A stretch of 64,000 nucleotides of DNA from Hypericum androsaemum (lineage: Eukaryota > Streptophyta > Magnoliopsida > Malpighiales > Hypericaceae): positions 14,132,671 through 14,196,670 of the forward strand of contig OZ023183.1 in assembly GCA_963995505.1 (NCBI GenBank), read 5' to 3'. The notes under the pieces were generated by a model that ran no database searches, was not told where the DNA came from, and saw only the letters and a list, made by a program, of their open reading frames with translations. The translations under genes were made by a program, and so were the position numbers. Within the stretch, counting starts at the first letter, position 1. The number at the start of each line of letters is the position of its first letter. Positions 1 to 11,751 of the stretch are shown here, one piece after another.

Positions 1-413
1 TCGCGATGGATCTCGCACCCCTTCGGCCTTCTGGAAGTCTCCTGCACATTCCTGCCCGTCGTGCCTCTTCGGTGGTTAACCTGAAGGTGCTCGCAGCTCC
101 TCGTCACTCCGGTAGCTGCGCAGCTCTCTCCGGACCCGGACAAAATACTTCAGGCTCCTCCAGCTCCTCGCGACGATGCGCACGTGCCAAGTGCACCACA
201 AAGCGCCCATTGCGCCATGCGCACGTGCTCGGACGGTGCGGAGCACCGTCCTCGCAGCTAGCGGTGGGTCAGCCTTTTGGGAAGTCAATCAAGTTGAGAG
301 GTAAGGAGGAAAATTCTTTATAAACAAGGAAATCCTCCTTGCTCTATTCAATGTGGGATTGCAACCTTTCATCTTCCTTTTGGGCCTTTGGACTTTTGGG
401 CCTTCATTCACAA
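1..413. repeat. Possible truncated LTR or repeat end at window edge
   Basis: The first ~290 bases are GC-rich and then change abruptly to AT-rich DNA. A TATA-like stretch (ctttataaac, ~316-325) is followed by a segment ending in caaacccaaca near 420. This resembles the U3/R end of an LTR, but the left part is outside the window, there is no second copy and no primer site was found. The overlapping reading frames here have no recognisable domain. Weak call. Confidence 0.25.
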
Positions 414-420
414 ACCCAAC

Positions 421-1329
421 AAACATTATACACGTCAGCATGCTACGTGAACAGTGGGGTGTCGGAAAGAGAGTTGGTCCTTTAAGTGCCACCAAGATAA
501 ATTACATAATTTTATGCTCGTACAAATTGAACTACGATTTTCCAAATGTAAAATGACCAAATGACAAGGTAGTTAAATGTACTTTTCCTTAAAATTTAAC
601 GTCATGGATGGGGTGGAAATCAACAACAATCTCTAGTTTTTTTTTTTGTCAAGGTAGTCTCTAGTCTAATCAATTGAGAATGTTTCAGAAAAATTAATCC
701 ATGTATGCATATGCTGATATTATGTAAATATTGGATAAAATAAAATTTTCTCTTTATAATTAGTTAGACCAAACTGCTCCAACGATAGACAACGCAAATT
801 TAAAAAATATAATTAGGATTTAATTTCCCGTTAGTTAGATCGTTGTTTTCTCTTCCAAAAACACACTCCCGTGTAAAAAACACATGAAACCTTTATCTTC
901 CACCTCTTTTGATCATCTCCATCAAGGAACAAAACGAAAAAGAAGAAGCAAAATTTGATTCGTTGAGATGATGAAGATCATCAGAGCAGATTAGGGACTG
1001 TTGAACCACTTAAACGCTTACGAAGTTCGAATCCTTACAAACGAAGAGAACGCAAAAGTATAATGAATAGAAAGAAGACAAGTGCTTGGGATTCCATTAA
1101 GTTGTGGAAAATCTTCTTTAACCAGCCATGAGACTAAAATAACAACAAGAGATACTCTGAAAATGTCAGTTTTTTCTATGTTTACAAGATTTTTGTCCTA
1201 CATTTTGAAGAATCTATACAGAAGATGGATCATTTCTCCTCACTGAGATGTCTTATTGATGAACCTTCTATCCAAATAACAGGAAGAAGATGAATGTGTC
1301 AAAAGGGTTAGCCCTCCGAAAAGCTGCAA
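421..1329. other. AT-rich intergenic stretch
   Basis: I see no convincing gene. The part nearest 1330 is presumably the 3' untranslated region of the minus-strand small-peptide gene that starts at 1557. Confidence 0.4.
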
Positions 1330-1557
1330 CTAGACCTTTCCATCCGACGAGTGGCGATTCCTATCAACTTTCGTCAGCGAAGCAGACGACGTATCGACCG
1401 AGTTCGTGCCTCTGGAGGGAGCTGAGTACGGGGTTGGTAGCTTCTTAGGTAACATCTGTTGCCAGTAATCCTTCGGCAGCCTCGACGCCTCCGCGAATAC
1501 GAGAACGGAAGCAATGAGCGCGAAAACCAGGCACTTTCGCCTCAGGGGAGCTGACAT
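1330..1557 (-). CDS. Small secreted signalling-peptide precursor (IDA/PIP-like)
   Basis: The 75-residue precursor has a basic N-terminus (LRRK, 5-8), a hydrophobic signal-peptide core (~9-22) and a likely cleavage near AEA-S (22-25). The spacer is followed by LPKKLPTPYSAPSRGTNS (36-53). That segment resembles the proline/serine-rich active motif of IDA-LIKE (EPIP) and PIP peptides, whose pattern is roughly PxPPSxPSxxxN. In those families the processed peptide is secreted and perceived by leucine-rich-repeat receptor kinases at the cell surface. Here the motif is followed by a ~22-residue hydrophilic tail, longer than in classic IDA. The gene is a single exon and the ATG at 1557 is the first methionine before the signal peptide. 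A MULE-type element starts ~380 bp upstream. Family assignment is tentative; other secreted peptide families remain possible. Confidence 0.5.
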   Translation of the reverse strand: MSAPLRRKCLVFALIASVLVFAEASRLPKDYWQQMLPKKLPTPYSAPSRGTNSVDTSSASLTKVDRNRHSSDGKV

Positions 1558-2195
1558 GTTGGTTTCTTCTACAACTCTAGGAGATGCCCTGAGATGGTCT
1601 CTCTCCTTTTACATCCCAATAAGGCAGCTTTTAGGTGGTTTGTGGAAGCAGACATGTTGAGGAATGTGTGGAGAGTTGCCACCTTGTTTTTATGAGAAAA
1701 GGTCTGTCAATGGGAGACAATAGGTATTTGATAAATATTTACTAGTGAGGAGCTTCATGTTGTTGGTCTCATTGTTCAGGAGATGCAGATTCTGTTTGTG
1801 TGTGAGTGAGGAATTTGAGGAACTTTAGTTAGTGGGACCACTCCTCTGGATTGTGCTTATACTACTGAGATATTATAATCCTGTTGTTATTAATCTTTGG
1901 TGTCAGATATGTACCGGTGGTACAGATTGTATTGTCGGGTTTTTTTCTTTGGGGGTGTTTAATTTTCCGACAAATCCCGAAAGGGGTTGTCAGAAAAAGT
2001 TTTTCCTGTCTGGGGTTTTGTCTAAAACCGCACAAATTCGTGCGGTTTCATTTGCACAAAACCGCACAAAATCATGCCGGTTTTGTCAAAAAACGCACAG
2101 AATCTTGCGGTTTTGTGCAATTTTTTTTTTTGCACCTAGTTGGAGCCGAGCCGGGAAAAAATCCAAGAAAAATAAAGTATTTTTGGTGAGATTCA

Positions 2196-2254
2196 AACTC
2201 CACACCTCCACTTAGTAAAGTGATGGTCTAACCAACTAAACTACGAGACCTTAT
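2196..2254 (-). promoter_or_regulatory. tRNA-like Pol III A and B boxes in left arm
   Basis: Read on the minus strand, tagtttagttgg followed ~35 bases later by gagtttgaatctc resembles the tRNA A box and B box. The sequence mirrors the copy in the right arm at ~2886-2945. A pair of internal RNA polymerase III promoter elements is an inference from motif match only. Confidence 0.4.
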
Positions 2255-2885
2255 TGATTGTACCTTTAAAATAAATTATATGATATATAAATACGGACTA
2301 ATGCTTTTTTTTGGTCGAGAAGGAGCACGAATACCGGAGATTTAAAAAAAATATGGGAGCAAATAATTGACGTTCTATCCCGGATTAAAAGGTAATAATT
2401 TTTCATCAAACCATGGATAATTTAATTATTAAAAAAGCAAGCACGTACTTATATGATATATAAATACGGACTAATGCGTTTATACTTATTACAATGAGTG
2501 AATTCTATATTAATGTAATATATAATTTAATAGATGAGAATAATGCTCTCAAATTTTTGGTATATTATTTATGCTCTTAAATTTAATACATAAGTTAATC
2601 TAATTGTATACAATGAGTGGTATATTACAATGTAGAACAAATTTAATAGAGCATTGTTCTCATCTATTAAATTATATTAACTTGATATAGAATATACCAC
2701 TCATTGTAATAATAATGATGTTCGGATTTCATAGCTAAGTAGAGAATTACATAAATTTATATTTGGTTAATTAGTTTTTTTTAATAGTTGGTTAGTTTTT
2801 TTGATATCATTTTGTAAAAGTATGAAGGCATTAGTCTGTATTGATACATTATATAATTTATTTTAAAGGGATAGTCAAACAAGTT

Positions 2886-2945
2886 CTTGTAGCTTAGTTG
2901 GTTAGAGCATTACTTTACTAAGTGGATGTGTGGAGTTCGAATCTC
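2886..2945 (+). promoter_or_regulatory. tRNA-like Pol III A and B boxes in right arm
   Basis: The sequence tagcttagttggttagagca fits the tRNA A box and is followed by gagttcgaatctc, which fits the B box (GGTTCGANNCC). It lies at the inner part of the right inverted repeat and points outward. Head-to-head with the left-arm copy, it would direct transcription toward each end of the element. A degenerate tRNA pseudogene is the alternative. Confidence 0.45.
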
Positions 2946-3207
2946 ACCAAAAATATTTTATTTTTCTTGGATTTTTTTCCGGCTCGGCTCCAACTAGGTG
3001 CAAAAAAAAAAATTTGCACAAAACCGCAAGATTCTGTGCGTTTTTTGACAAAAACCGCATGATTTTGTACGGTTTTGTGCAAATGAAACCGCACGAATTT
3101 GTGCGGTTTCAGAAAAAACCCCAGACAGGGAAAACTTTTTCTGACAACCCCCTTTCGGGATTTGTCGGAAAATTAAACACCTCCCAAGAAAAAAACCCTG
3201 TATTGTC

Positions 3208-5483
3208 TACCAAGTGATCAAAGCAAGTGATTTTTTAGTCTATCTGTACTTGAGATATTTCTTCTAATAGTATTTTTCTATTTGTAAATTTCGAATTCAA
3301 AATATTTAAAAAAAATTAAATCTCGTATGTATCGAATCAACTTTCGACTTAGTTTAACAAAAAGGCGAATGGGTATAAAATGTAAAGGGAAACATAAATA
3401 GCAAAAGGAAGAAAACTTCATTTCCTTGTTCGTAATTTTCAATGGGGCTCAAACTTCATATTAGTTTGAATTATTTTAATCTTTGTGTAATTATTTTGGC
3501 TCATTTTGATTGGGTGAATTTATAAATAACAAACTTATTCGTTATTAAGATTCCCAGTGCGATTGACATGTATAAATTTTAAATAAATTAAATTTTACCT
3601 ACCAAAAAAAAGGGCTCAAACTGTCCAACAAAGTTGGGATTGTTTCGCAAGAAGAAGTGTTGTTATCTTTTTGCCAACGGAGTTTCAATTATTCAGAGAC
3701 TAAATACTTTTTTTCATTTCTCATTAACATAGTCTTAAATTAATTGGTATAGTAGATCAATCTAAAAGAAAGTTGGTATATTAGGTGATAATGGTAGATT
3801 AATTTTAACTAAATATACACACCTAACGACTATCAATTTTTAGTGGTCGAGGAGACATCAACCTTCAAAAAGAGTTTCCCTGTCGGCACTAGCGTTCGTG
3901 TACCACCAGACAGCCATGATCATAAAGACAAGACACAAGTGGAGTTCCCTTCTTAACCCAATTAAAATACCAAAATGAGTTAATTTAAGTAGTAAAGAAA
4001 TTAGATTCACTTAAGAAGATATTATGTTAAGATCTTACGCACAATAATACTCAACACTGAATATCATTGATTTTTACAAAAATATTGTCAGAGTTAAAAG
4101 TAATGAGATTTGAAGTGAGTGGTAAGAGACTTTTTGAAAAATACAGGTAAGAGATTTATATTTATTTAAGGAAATCTTGAGTTCAACTAACACTATTAGA
4201 AAAATCATCTCTTCCTAAAATAGGACCCGACATTGTTTGACTCTAAACACGTAAATTAACCAAATAAGCAGCTCAAAAGCGAATGGTAGATCTTATTTTA
4301 ATACTTCAATGATGAAAACATGAGGATGGATGGTGCCCTTTCCGTTTAGCAGAGAGGCCAAACGATAGAAACTAAAGAAAGTGAGAGAACATCTTAGAAA
4401 GGGGTCCTTTGATTAGAAGCATATTTGACACTTTCTGTAAGCTATTTTCCCAACAGGAGTAAAAGTTTAACAATAAGATATAAGCAATGAACTGTCAGCG
4501 AGTCATCAAAATATTGTTAACAAGGGGCAACTCAAGGCACCTTCCATATCCTAAATATTGATTTCCAGTCCTAAGAATGTACCTAAATTATAATTATCTA
4601 AAGTTCTCCAAAAATAGTTACAGCATATGTGCAATAAAGCATTAAACCCCTATATCTAAGGTGCACTTAAGCACAAAACTTCTTACCAAAATGATTAAAG
4701 ATAGATACAAAGTAGCTAAACTAATTAGATATGACTTATCTTTTGAAGTTACATTTTCTTGTACATGCCAGTAGCAGCTTCACATAATATTTTAAATATT
4801 ATCTCTACATCTCTTTCCCATACCACGCCAAGCCTCTTAACGAGTTTCTCAAGTGTCATTTCCGAATCGCCTTGATGAGTTGCCAATGGAGAATTGAAAC
4901 TAGTCATCTTTGATGGTTGTATCGCCCAAATATTAATTTCAACCTAACAATGTAATTAAATTAAAAATACTTAAATGGAATACTGTCGACCCTATAGTTT
5001 TATACGACTGCAAGATAGATTAAGCGACTCTTGAGAATCTACAAATAATGTAGCAGATTTTATTTTAAGCATCAAATTGTACTGCAAATAGTAATGTGGA
5101 AAATTCAATTTAGCAAATGATATTAATTTAATCTATCTTTTACATATGGGGATCAAATACATTATTAACTAGATGAATAGGCAATCGACTAAAATCCGTT
5201 ATCAATCCATTGCATTTTTCTTGCAATACGGCCCTCCTTGATTTCGTTTGGTTAGGTAGTAAACCTTGGTGGCGCCATTGGTACTTCTTTGGTGGTTTAC
5301 TTTTAATTTGGGAGTTAGATAGTATTTATCAAGTGGATTACTTTACTTTGATAAGTTCTTATCTTGTTCTCCTAATCTTGTATTATTTTAATATAACTAT
5401 CGTTGGAGTAATTTTGAGGAATAATACAAATTTTACTTATAAAAAAGTTCTGGTTTAATAAAAAGATCTTAGTTCTTTAAGCA
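3208..5483. other. AT-rich intergenic stretch
   Basis: No gene, domain or clear element boundary was found. Frames are short and closed. Confidence 0.4.
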
Positions 5484-5834
5484 TGGGCGGGAGTTTTTTT
5501 TTTAACAAGTAAATCGTTGTATTCACCAAATTCAATCACCAAAATACAACTTAGATGTCAGATAATATCTATCAACACTCAACATTGATAAACGCTATCT
5601 GGAACAACCAAAACGAGACAAACCCAATACATCACCACAAGCGCAAACAATCACACAAAACCTAAACAACCACGCAAAAGGAAATTAAGGCGGGTCATAG
5701 GACCAAAATTGGTCCAAACCATAAACGGTTTTCTTGATCCTTAAAAGAATATTAGAAGTATCTTGCTCCCAAGAAAAACCCGACACTATGACGAGTCGCC
5801 ACGCCTCAGTGGAGAGCTCCGCTTGGGCGGGAGT
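5484..5834 (-). mobile_element. 5'-truncated LINE fragment with 11-bp TSD
   Basis: The insert (5495-5823) starts on the plus strand with a T run, meaning a poly(A) tail on the minus strand. It is flanked by the direct repeat TGGGCGGGAGT at 5484-5494 and 5824-5834. On the minus strand it encodes the end of a protein (AELSTEAWRLVIVSGFSW..., stop at ~5685). The same C-terminus occurs, diverged, in the LINE fragment at 16716-17555 (VELTAEAWRLVIAFGFS). Poly(A), target duplication and 5' truncation are the marks of target-primed reverse transcription. Which LINE open reading frame this end belongs to is not clear. Confidence 0.7.
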
Positions 5835-6392
5835 GTTAATGGGCCGATTATAGCCAAACATGCAAGTGGGCCTAAGGATAACATAAATCTTGGATAAGCA
5901 CAAAAGGGAGAGACATCAAAAATTCCAAGCAAGGTGATAGATGGGTTGGGTCTTGATTTCGTTGAATCTAAAGACCTGGTTACTCAAGAACATCAAGGAA
6001 AAACTATCCATTTTTTAGGGGGAGAAGTTTTGATTTTTCTCGAAGCTACCAAAGAAACCTCAATCAGATCAGATTTATAAAGGCAATGATCTCGTTTTTA
6101 CGAGGCCCAATGGTAATAAGCGAGGAGGATAAATAGGAGTACACACTTGGGTGTTGTTGGAGGGATACAACTTGTCGTGGGGAGATCTATTTCTACTTAT
6201 CTTATTGCATGTCTATACCTTAAGTTATTTTTTTATAGGTTATTTTAGATGAAAAGTGCTTACAGACACTTTTAAGTGTAACATATTGCAAGTGTGTTAA
6301 CTCGCTACTTTAACAGATTTTTTTTTTGACAAATACAATTTACTTATAAAAAAAAGTGGAAGGTTCTGTTAATTGATTAGCAGGTGTCTGTA

Positions 6393-6475
6393 TCAGCGTT
6401 GAGATGGATGAGTTGGTCTAAGGCCGTACAATTAATGGTCTTGGGTGTGGGTTCAAATCCCATTAGTTAAAATTG
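6393..6475 (+). repeat. tRNA-derived SINE-like head
   Basis: The segment around 6398-6460 contains gatgagttggtctaaggc (A-box-like, as in leucine/serine tRNAs) and gtgggttcaaatcccat (B-box-like). It is too degenerate to be a functional tRNA. A short SINE or tRNA pseudogene fits better; the right end is not resolved. Confidence 0.4.
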
Positions 6476-6660
6476 AAAACAAATCTGAAAATATCATGAG
6501 AGAGGGTGATAATTTTTTTATATTTATATTTATTTTCAAATAAAATCAAATTTTCTAATTATACTAAAAATTATTTTTGTCAAAAAATTATTGACTAAAA
6601 AACATCTTGTTATTCAGTTAGACATTTTTTAACCATATTATCAAATAGTCGGACAATACC

Positions 6661-7602
6661 AAATAAGGTAGGGATGGCAATTAGACCCTTACCCTGAGGG
6701 TCTACCCTGATCCAGTCCCGAAGGGTCCAAGACTCATTGACTTTGACCGGATCTAGACCCTGATCCTGCCCGGATCTTGATATTTTAAAAGGATAAAAGC
6801 ATGGATATGAATCTATAGGACCCTGCCCTGATCCTACCCGAATTTTAAAATTAATATTAAAATAATATATATGTATATTAATTTTTAGACATAATACCAA
6901 ATTCTCAATTTTTTTGGTAGGTAAATATACTTTATTAAAACAAAAGTTCAAAACAGAGCAAGCGCAAAAAGTAAGATAAGATACAAGGACCCCGATATTT
7001 ACATCAGTTACAACCACACTTCGACCAAAACGTTCCCTCAACTTCAAGAGGTGAAGAAAAGGGACATATAAATCCTTGTATGCAATCAAGAAAGTGAGCA
7101 GCGATTGAATGTGAATGATCGAGGCATCCGTTCAAAGGATCCACTTTTGGGCATGAAAGAGCACAAAATGCAGGAGAAACTCATTATCGCATCTCGCCTC
7201 ATTGAAGATAATACCATTACGAAACAACCACAGACCCCAAGTAATAGCAACAAAAATCACGAACCAAATTCTCAATTTTAACTTACCCAACTTTAATTTC
7301 TTTTCGAATTTACTTGTTTGGTTTCTTTGTATTGATTTGTTTAATTAATGAAAATATTACATTGCCATTTGAAAACTATCAAAAAATAATTTAATTTTTT
7401 TAAATTAAATATTTTATAAAAAAATACGGACTCGCGGGTCGCCTCGATCCTATCTAATTTTTTTGGACCCAGATCCTACCAGAATCCTTATTTTAAAAGA
7501 GGATAAAGATAAGGAGCTGAATCCATCATTTAAAAAGAGGATAAAGATCTAGATTCGATGAATCCTACCCAGATACTATCCATTCCCATCCCTACAAATA
7601 AG
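6661..7602. mobile_element. hAT-like element with TIR GTAGGGATGG
   Basis: The element (6668-7595) begins GTAGGGATGG and ends CCATCCCTAC. It is flanked by AAATAAG at 6661-6667 and 7596-7602. Sub-terminal blocks rich in GACCCTGATCC and its complement repeat near both ends. Short inverted repeats of the (T/C)AGGGATGG type with a 7-8 bp duplication are typical of hAT elements. Only 7 bp match exactly, so the superfamily is probable, not certain. No transposase frame remains, and a LINE fragment is nested inside. Confidence 0.65.
6896..7279 (-). mobile_element. LINE 3' fragment nested in hAT-like element, 17-bp TSD
   Basis: The 17-bp repeat ACCAAATTCTCAATTTT occurs at 6896-6912 and 7263-7279. The segment between begins with a T run (poly(A) on the minus strand). 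Its minus-strand translation contains ITWGLWWFRNGIIFNE, the W..W..RN...F pattern found downstream of reverse transcriptase in plant LINEs. It is a dead, 5'-truncated copy, inserted after the hAT-like element. Confidence 0.7.
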
Positions 7603-8036
7603 AATAGAGCATCTATCAATCTCCCAGGATTTTTTTTCCATGATACGCAGCGAAACTGAATGGAAATTTTTATTACGATAACTAGTGGTAAATGAAATTT
7701 CGTGTTATGACATGTTGGTAAAGTAAAAATTCGTACAAATTTTATCCCGATAAACTTCGCTTTCGTATTGAGATTACCACCCGTTACAGTGAGCGTGTTT
7801 ACAAGTAAGCATAACATACACAAAGGTGCAAAGAACGTACTACAAAATTGAGTACTTGATTATACATTTGGCGGAGGGTGATTATACAAATTGATCTAAA
7901 CAATTAATTGCGCATAATTTCTTGATAATCCCTCAGCTACGTATCGAAATATAAGAAAGACAAGTGATGATTAAATATAATGGGCGTGGTAGCACCTGAA
8001 TATGGCAGAGAAAGGACTATTACCCATCTCTGCTCT
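7603..8036. other. 3' flank of the methyltransferase gene
   Basis: No independent gene is seen. The part next to 8037 should hold the 3' untranslated region and poly(A) site of the minus-strand methyltransferase gene. Confidence 0.4.
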
Positions 8037-11000
8037 CTACATAATGGCTGATAGAATGGTTTGCTTCTCCTTGGGGCGCCACTTCGTCTTCTGAACACAG
8101 AGCAGACCCTCTTTGTCCTTGGTGTAAACCATGCGGACCTCCCAATGCATGGATTTCGCAATGGCTTCGAGCTCGTTTATGGTCTCCCCGTCGTCACGAA
8201 CAATCAGCTTCCCCTCCGGCCTTAGGATTCGATCGACCTCCGCTATTACCGGGAGCAAGTTGCACCTGCAAGGAGAGGAACATCATAGCATTAACTCGTT
8301 GCTATTGGAGGAAGAGGTGTTGGGGACAAAGTACAAACCTCTTTCGAAGGCTAGAGAAAAGATGATCAGCATGGAGGAGGTCATAAGTCCTCGGGTAGGT
8401 GTTGAATGATTCACACCAATCATGGTACATGCCGAACAAACCGCGTTCGTATATTATCGGAAGCGTGTCCGCTGAGTCGATTGGCACAACATTCATGACC
8501 CACAGCTTCAAATCCCTTAGGGCGGCTGCAAACCTACAGCGATGGCATACGGGTTCGAATATCAATATAATGCTCAGAGAAAATGCACGTTCGTCAGCAA
8601 TTACGAGTGTTAATTGATTGTTGCTTACCCTCCATACACAGCCCTCATATCCATGACGTTTCTGACAGAAGACCAGTCGATTCCTATCCCGTTCAGGTAC
8701 GAGTTGGATACAACAGTTTTCCAGTGCTTATAGTCGGCAATGAAATCCTCTGGAGCAGCTTTACCATAGACTCCAACCTGAGATTTGAGCCAGTAGGGTG
8801 ACTTTTCCAGCCTTTTAGGCCACTTCTCCGGCCATCGAGATCCACGCTTTGATTCATCAACAGGCACTCTATGCATGCAGGCTTCAAGTTCTACGTTCCT
8901 GCCAATACGCATCCACAACAATGATCAGAAAAACCAGACTTGCGACTGGTCATCGCGCAAACAATCCCTTGTTGCACCGAGGGCTTACCAGGCAGCATTG
9001 GCATCATCAGATTCTTTGCACAATGGAGGATCATTTTTCGGTCTGTCTTCATAACATTTGTTGGTATTCGGCTTCCTAAATATAGCTACGCCTACACCAT
9101 TTACTTCATCCTTCTGTTTTGCCACCATTTCCCAGCACATTGATTTTGTCAATTTTGACATGGCTGCATTAGATCACGACCGGAAAATAAAATGTCGGTA
9201 TGCTAAGACAAAATGAAGTCTTCATGGTTTCCAAAAGACGTCGAAAACTAATGTTGCTAATGCTACCTTTCCAGATACCAACATCTTCCTCGAGCTTTTG
9301 ATAGACTGGTGTGGCTGACCAGACAAAATAACCACCAGGCCGCAACATTCTGTTGAGCTCTAAAAGCAGCTTCCCGCCTGCAGGATAACTCTTAAGAAAT
9401 GACATTCTGAAACTGAAACCATATTACAACGTTGCTCATGAAGAAATGATTTTGACTTACCTTCGATATGCCAAGGTACCCTACAACGTGCACAATGGAC
9501 AATATCGAAAACATTACTAGGAAATGGTAGCCTTTTGGTGCCCATGACAGCTAGTATAGCAGGAATTCCCCTCTCAAGGGCGAATTGCACTTGAGCTTCG
9601 TGTTCATCCTTCGGAGCAAGTGACATTGCAAGAACATCTCTATCAAAGAGAAACCCGCCAAAGCTCGCCACTCCACACCCAACATCCAAAATCACACGGA
9701 TTCTCTTTCCCCAAGCTATGTCAGGCAAAGACTGCAGGATTGATTAACAAGAATCATCAAGAGCGAGTATTGAAGTTCAAATATAACTAAACGGAAGAGC
9801 GAGTATAGTATTAGGTTAACAAGAATCATGAAGAACAGATAGATGGAAAGAGAGAGATAGCTCACACTCTCAATGAAGTCAATATAGTGAAGAGCCCCAT
9901 GCTTGAACTGAGTTCCACCTCCTGGAAAAGTAAGATATTCACCTGTAACTTTGACCCAGTTTTGGTGTCCCTTAACCTCAGCAAGCTTCTTGTGAGGTAC
10001 ATTGTAATACCAAATCTGGATAATTTAATGGCAAAATAAAACAAATCAGCATACGGGAAAGTGAGACTTCTCCAAATTAAATGCACAACTACTCTTACCT
10101 TCTCCCTGCTCTTAGGCCACGCTACTGAGCGTCTATACCCTTCAGGCAAGGGAACCAGGCAAGTGGGAGCTTCTTCAGGACAGTGCCTCTCTCGATGTTG
10201 GTAATGCTTAGTGCTAGTAAGCTTCCTAATAGCTTGCCAATTGTCAAGACAAGGGATATAGTCAGCCCCTGCTGTGACGTTGCAGAGTTTCCAGGCATGA
10301 CCTTGTTTATCCTTAAATATTGATCCCTGCTGAGACTTCTTCTCATTCTGAGACTCCACAACTTGAGTTGACCAAGCCCCGTCTTGCGGATTAGCTTCAT
10401 TGAGCAGTTCTGACTGTGCACCTGCAGGGAAAACCTGAGTCTTCCCTTCTTCTGAGGTACTCTCACTCGATTCTTCGGTCTGATTAGAATCTTTATCCTC
10501 TTGATTAGTCTCATTGTCACCGTCTCCGCCATCGGAGTTCTTCCCCCCTTCATCTGGCTCAGATTTAGAATCTCGAGATTCTGTTTGTTCGCTTCCATCT
10601 TCACCTCGAGTCTCTGTGGTTGACTCTCCATCTCCTTTATTTGAATTATCATCGTCGTAACTCACGGCCTCCTTTTTCCTCTCTTCCTTGCGCTCCTTGT
10701 CAACGTCGTCCTTCTTATCTTCCACCTCCTCGGTCTCTTTCACATTACCTTCCTCGGACTGCCCACCACGTTGCTCATCACTTTGAGAATCAACAGTGTT
10801 GCCATCTTCTTTCATGACATCCTCCGGTAAATCACCGGAGCTGTCTTCAAACAGCTTAGAAATGCTGTCAGTAACTATTTGCTTAACCTGACTCGCAATC
10901 TCTTGCCGTGGAGGCGAGCCCGAGTTATCGCTTGGAACTGCTGAGGAGGACATTAACATCCAGATCCCAACCAAGGTAACAGCTACAAAGACGGTCACCG

Positions 11001-11064
11001 TGACTGTTGAACAGCAACTGCTGGATCTCTTCCCATCGACACGGGAATACTTCCCCGTGGCCAT
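8037..11064 (-). CDS. PMT24/25/26-type probable S-adenosylmethionine methyltransferase
   Basis: Eight coding exons keep frame: 11064-10099, 10015-9866, 9731-9461, 9377-9267, 9163-8989, 8898-8629, 8533-8339, 8265-8037. They give 788 residues, in the range of Arabidopsis PMT24-26. A short cytosolic N-terminus ([10 protein letters not shown]) precedes a single membrane anchor (~18-40), so it is a type II protein. A strongly acidic, low-complexity stalk (~60-250) leads into the PF03141 methyltransferase domain. The SAM-binding motif is [14 protein letters not shown] (385-398); [20 protein letters not shown] and VRNVMDM are also conserved. Family members sit in the Golgi and are linked to wall polysaccharide (pectin) methylation, but the substrate of this clade is not established. 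The ATG at 11064 begins the family-typical N-terminus; an upstream in-frame ATG at 11118 lies in a probable 5' UTR intron (acceptor ~11074, donor ~11453). Confidence 0.93.
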
Positions 11065-11751
11065 GTTTATTAACCTAGAAGACACAAATCCAAATTCAGC
11101 TACACGAAAAGCATACATTTAAGCAAATACAAGCATTAAAACCAGCAAAATGGATCTTTATAAAAGCAAATCCTCCAACCTAGAAACTTTACTGTCCAAT
11201 GCAACCAAAGCCAACAACTTTCAACCAAATCCCATCTCCACAGTAAAAACCCACAACTCTAAACAACCCACACACAGTAAATTGAAAAGGAAAGTGAATC
11301 CTCCAAGCCAACACTTGGAAAGAATGAATCTTTATAAACCAAATCCTCCAAGCTAGAAACTTTAACCAGAATTCCATCTTCACAGTGAAAACCCACAATG
11401 CTAAACAAGCCACCACACGAAGAACGAGATCAAAAGAGGCAAAAGAAGCATACCCTTTTCAAGTTGAAGCAAGAAAGTTGCTAAATCCTGATCTGAATCT
11501 AAGAGCGCTCAGCTTATAAAGAATTGTAATAACCCAACTCCAGGCTCCAAAAGTATGGAGCTTTATTAATTGGGCGAGGACGAGATGTTCAGGAATCTGT
11601 ATAACTTTATAGGCTCCCTGTAATAAAGAAGACCAATGTGGGAGTTAATGAGTGGGACACTGGTAGATGGTTAGCTGTCGGCGAGGTGTGAAAAGCGCGG
11701 TGAGAGAGAGCAAAACTGATCGGAAGTGGGATGGCAAATGGATCCTTACTT

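Larger units (their letters stand above)
1928..3207. mobile_element. Palindromic MULE-type element with 9-bp TSD
   Basis: The element proper is 1937-3198 (1,262 bp), flanked by a perfect 9-bp direct repeat TGTATTGTC (1928-1936 and 3199-3207). The two ends are long imperfect inverted repeats beginning GGGTTTTTTTCTT. They extend over 350 bp and continue inward (2241-2315 against ~2820-2880), and a second inner inverted pair (~2480-2550 against ~2650-2715) makes most of the element one large foldback. A 9-bp duplication with long terminal inverted repeats is diagnostic of the Mutator superfamily. No transposase is encoded, so the element is non-autonomous. The open frames inside are by-products of the repeats. 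Confidence 0.85.

Noticed and set aside
6..323. A 105-residue frame at the window start
   Set aside because: It has no domain, lies in a GC-rich segment that favours chance frames, and overlaps another frame on the other strand.
1937..3198. Two SINEs inserted head to head
   Set aside because: The tRNA-like heads fit, but the single 9-bp duplication at the outer ends and the inverted similarity continuing past the heads into the centre fit one palindromic element better.
1832..3217. Open frames of 95-127 residues on the plus strand
   Set aside because: They lie in the inverted arms of the MULE-type element and mirror each other; no domain is present.
5210..5458. An 82-residue hydrophobic frame next to the LINE fragment
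   Set aside because: Composition follows AT-rich DNA, there is no recognisable family, and it is not repeated in the sister LINE fragment.
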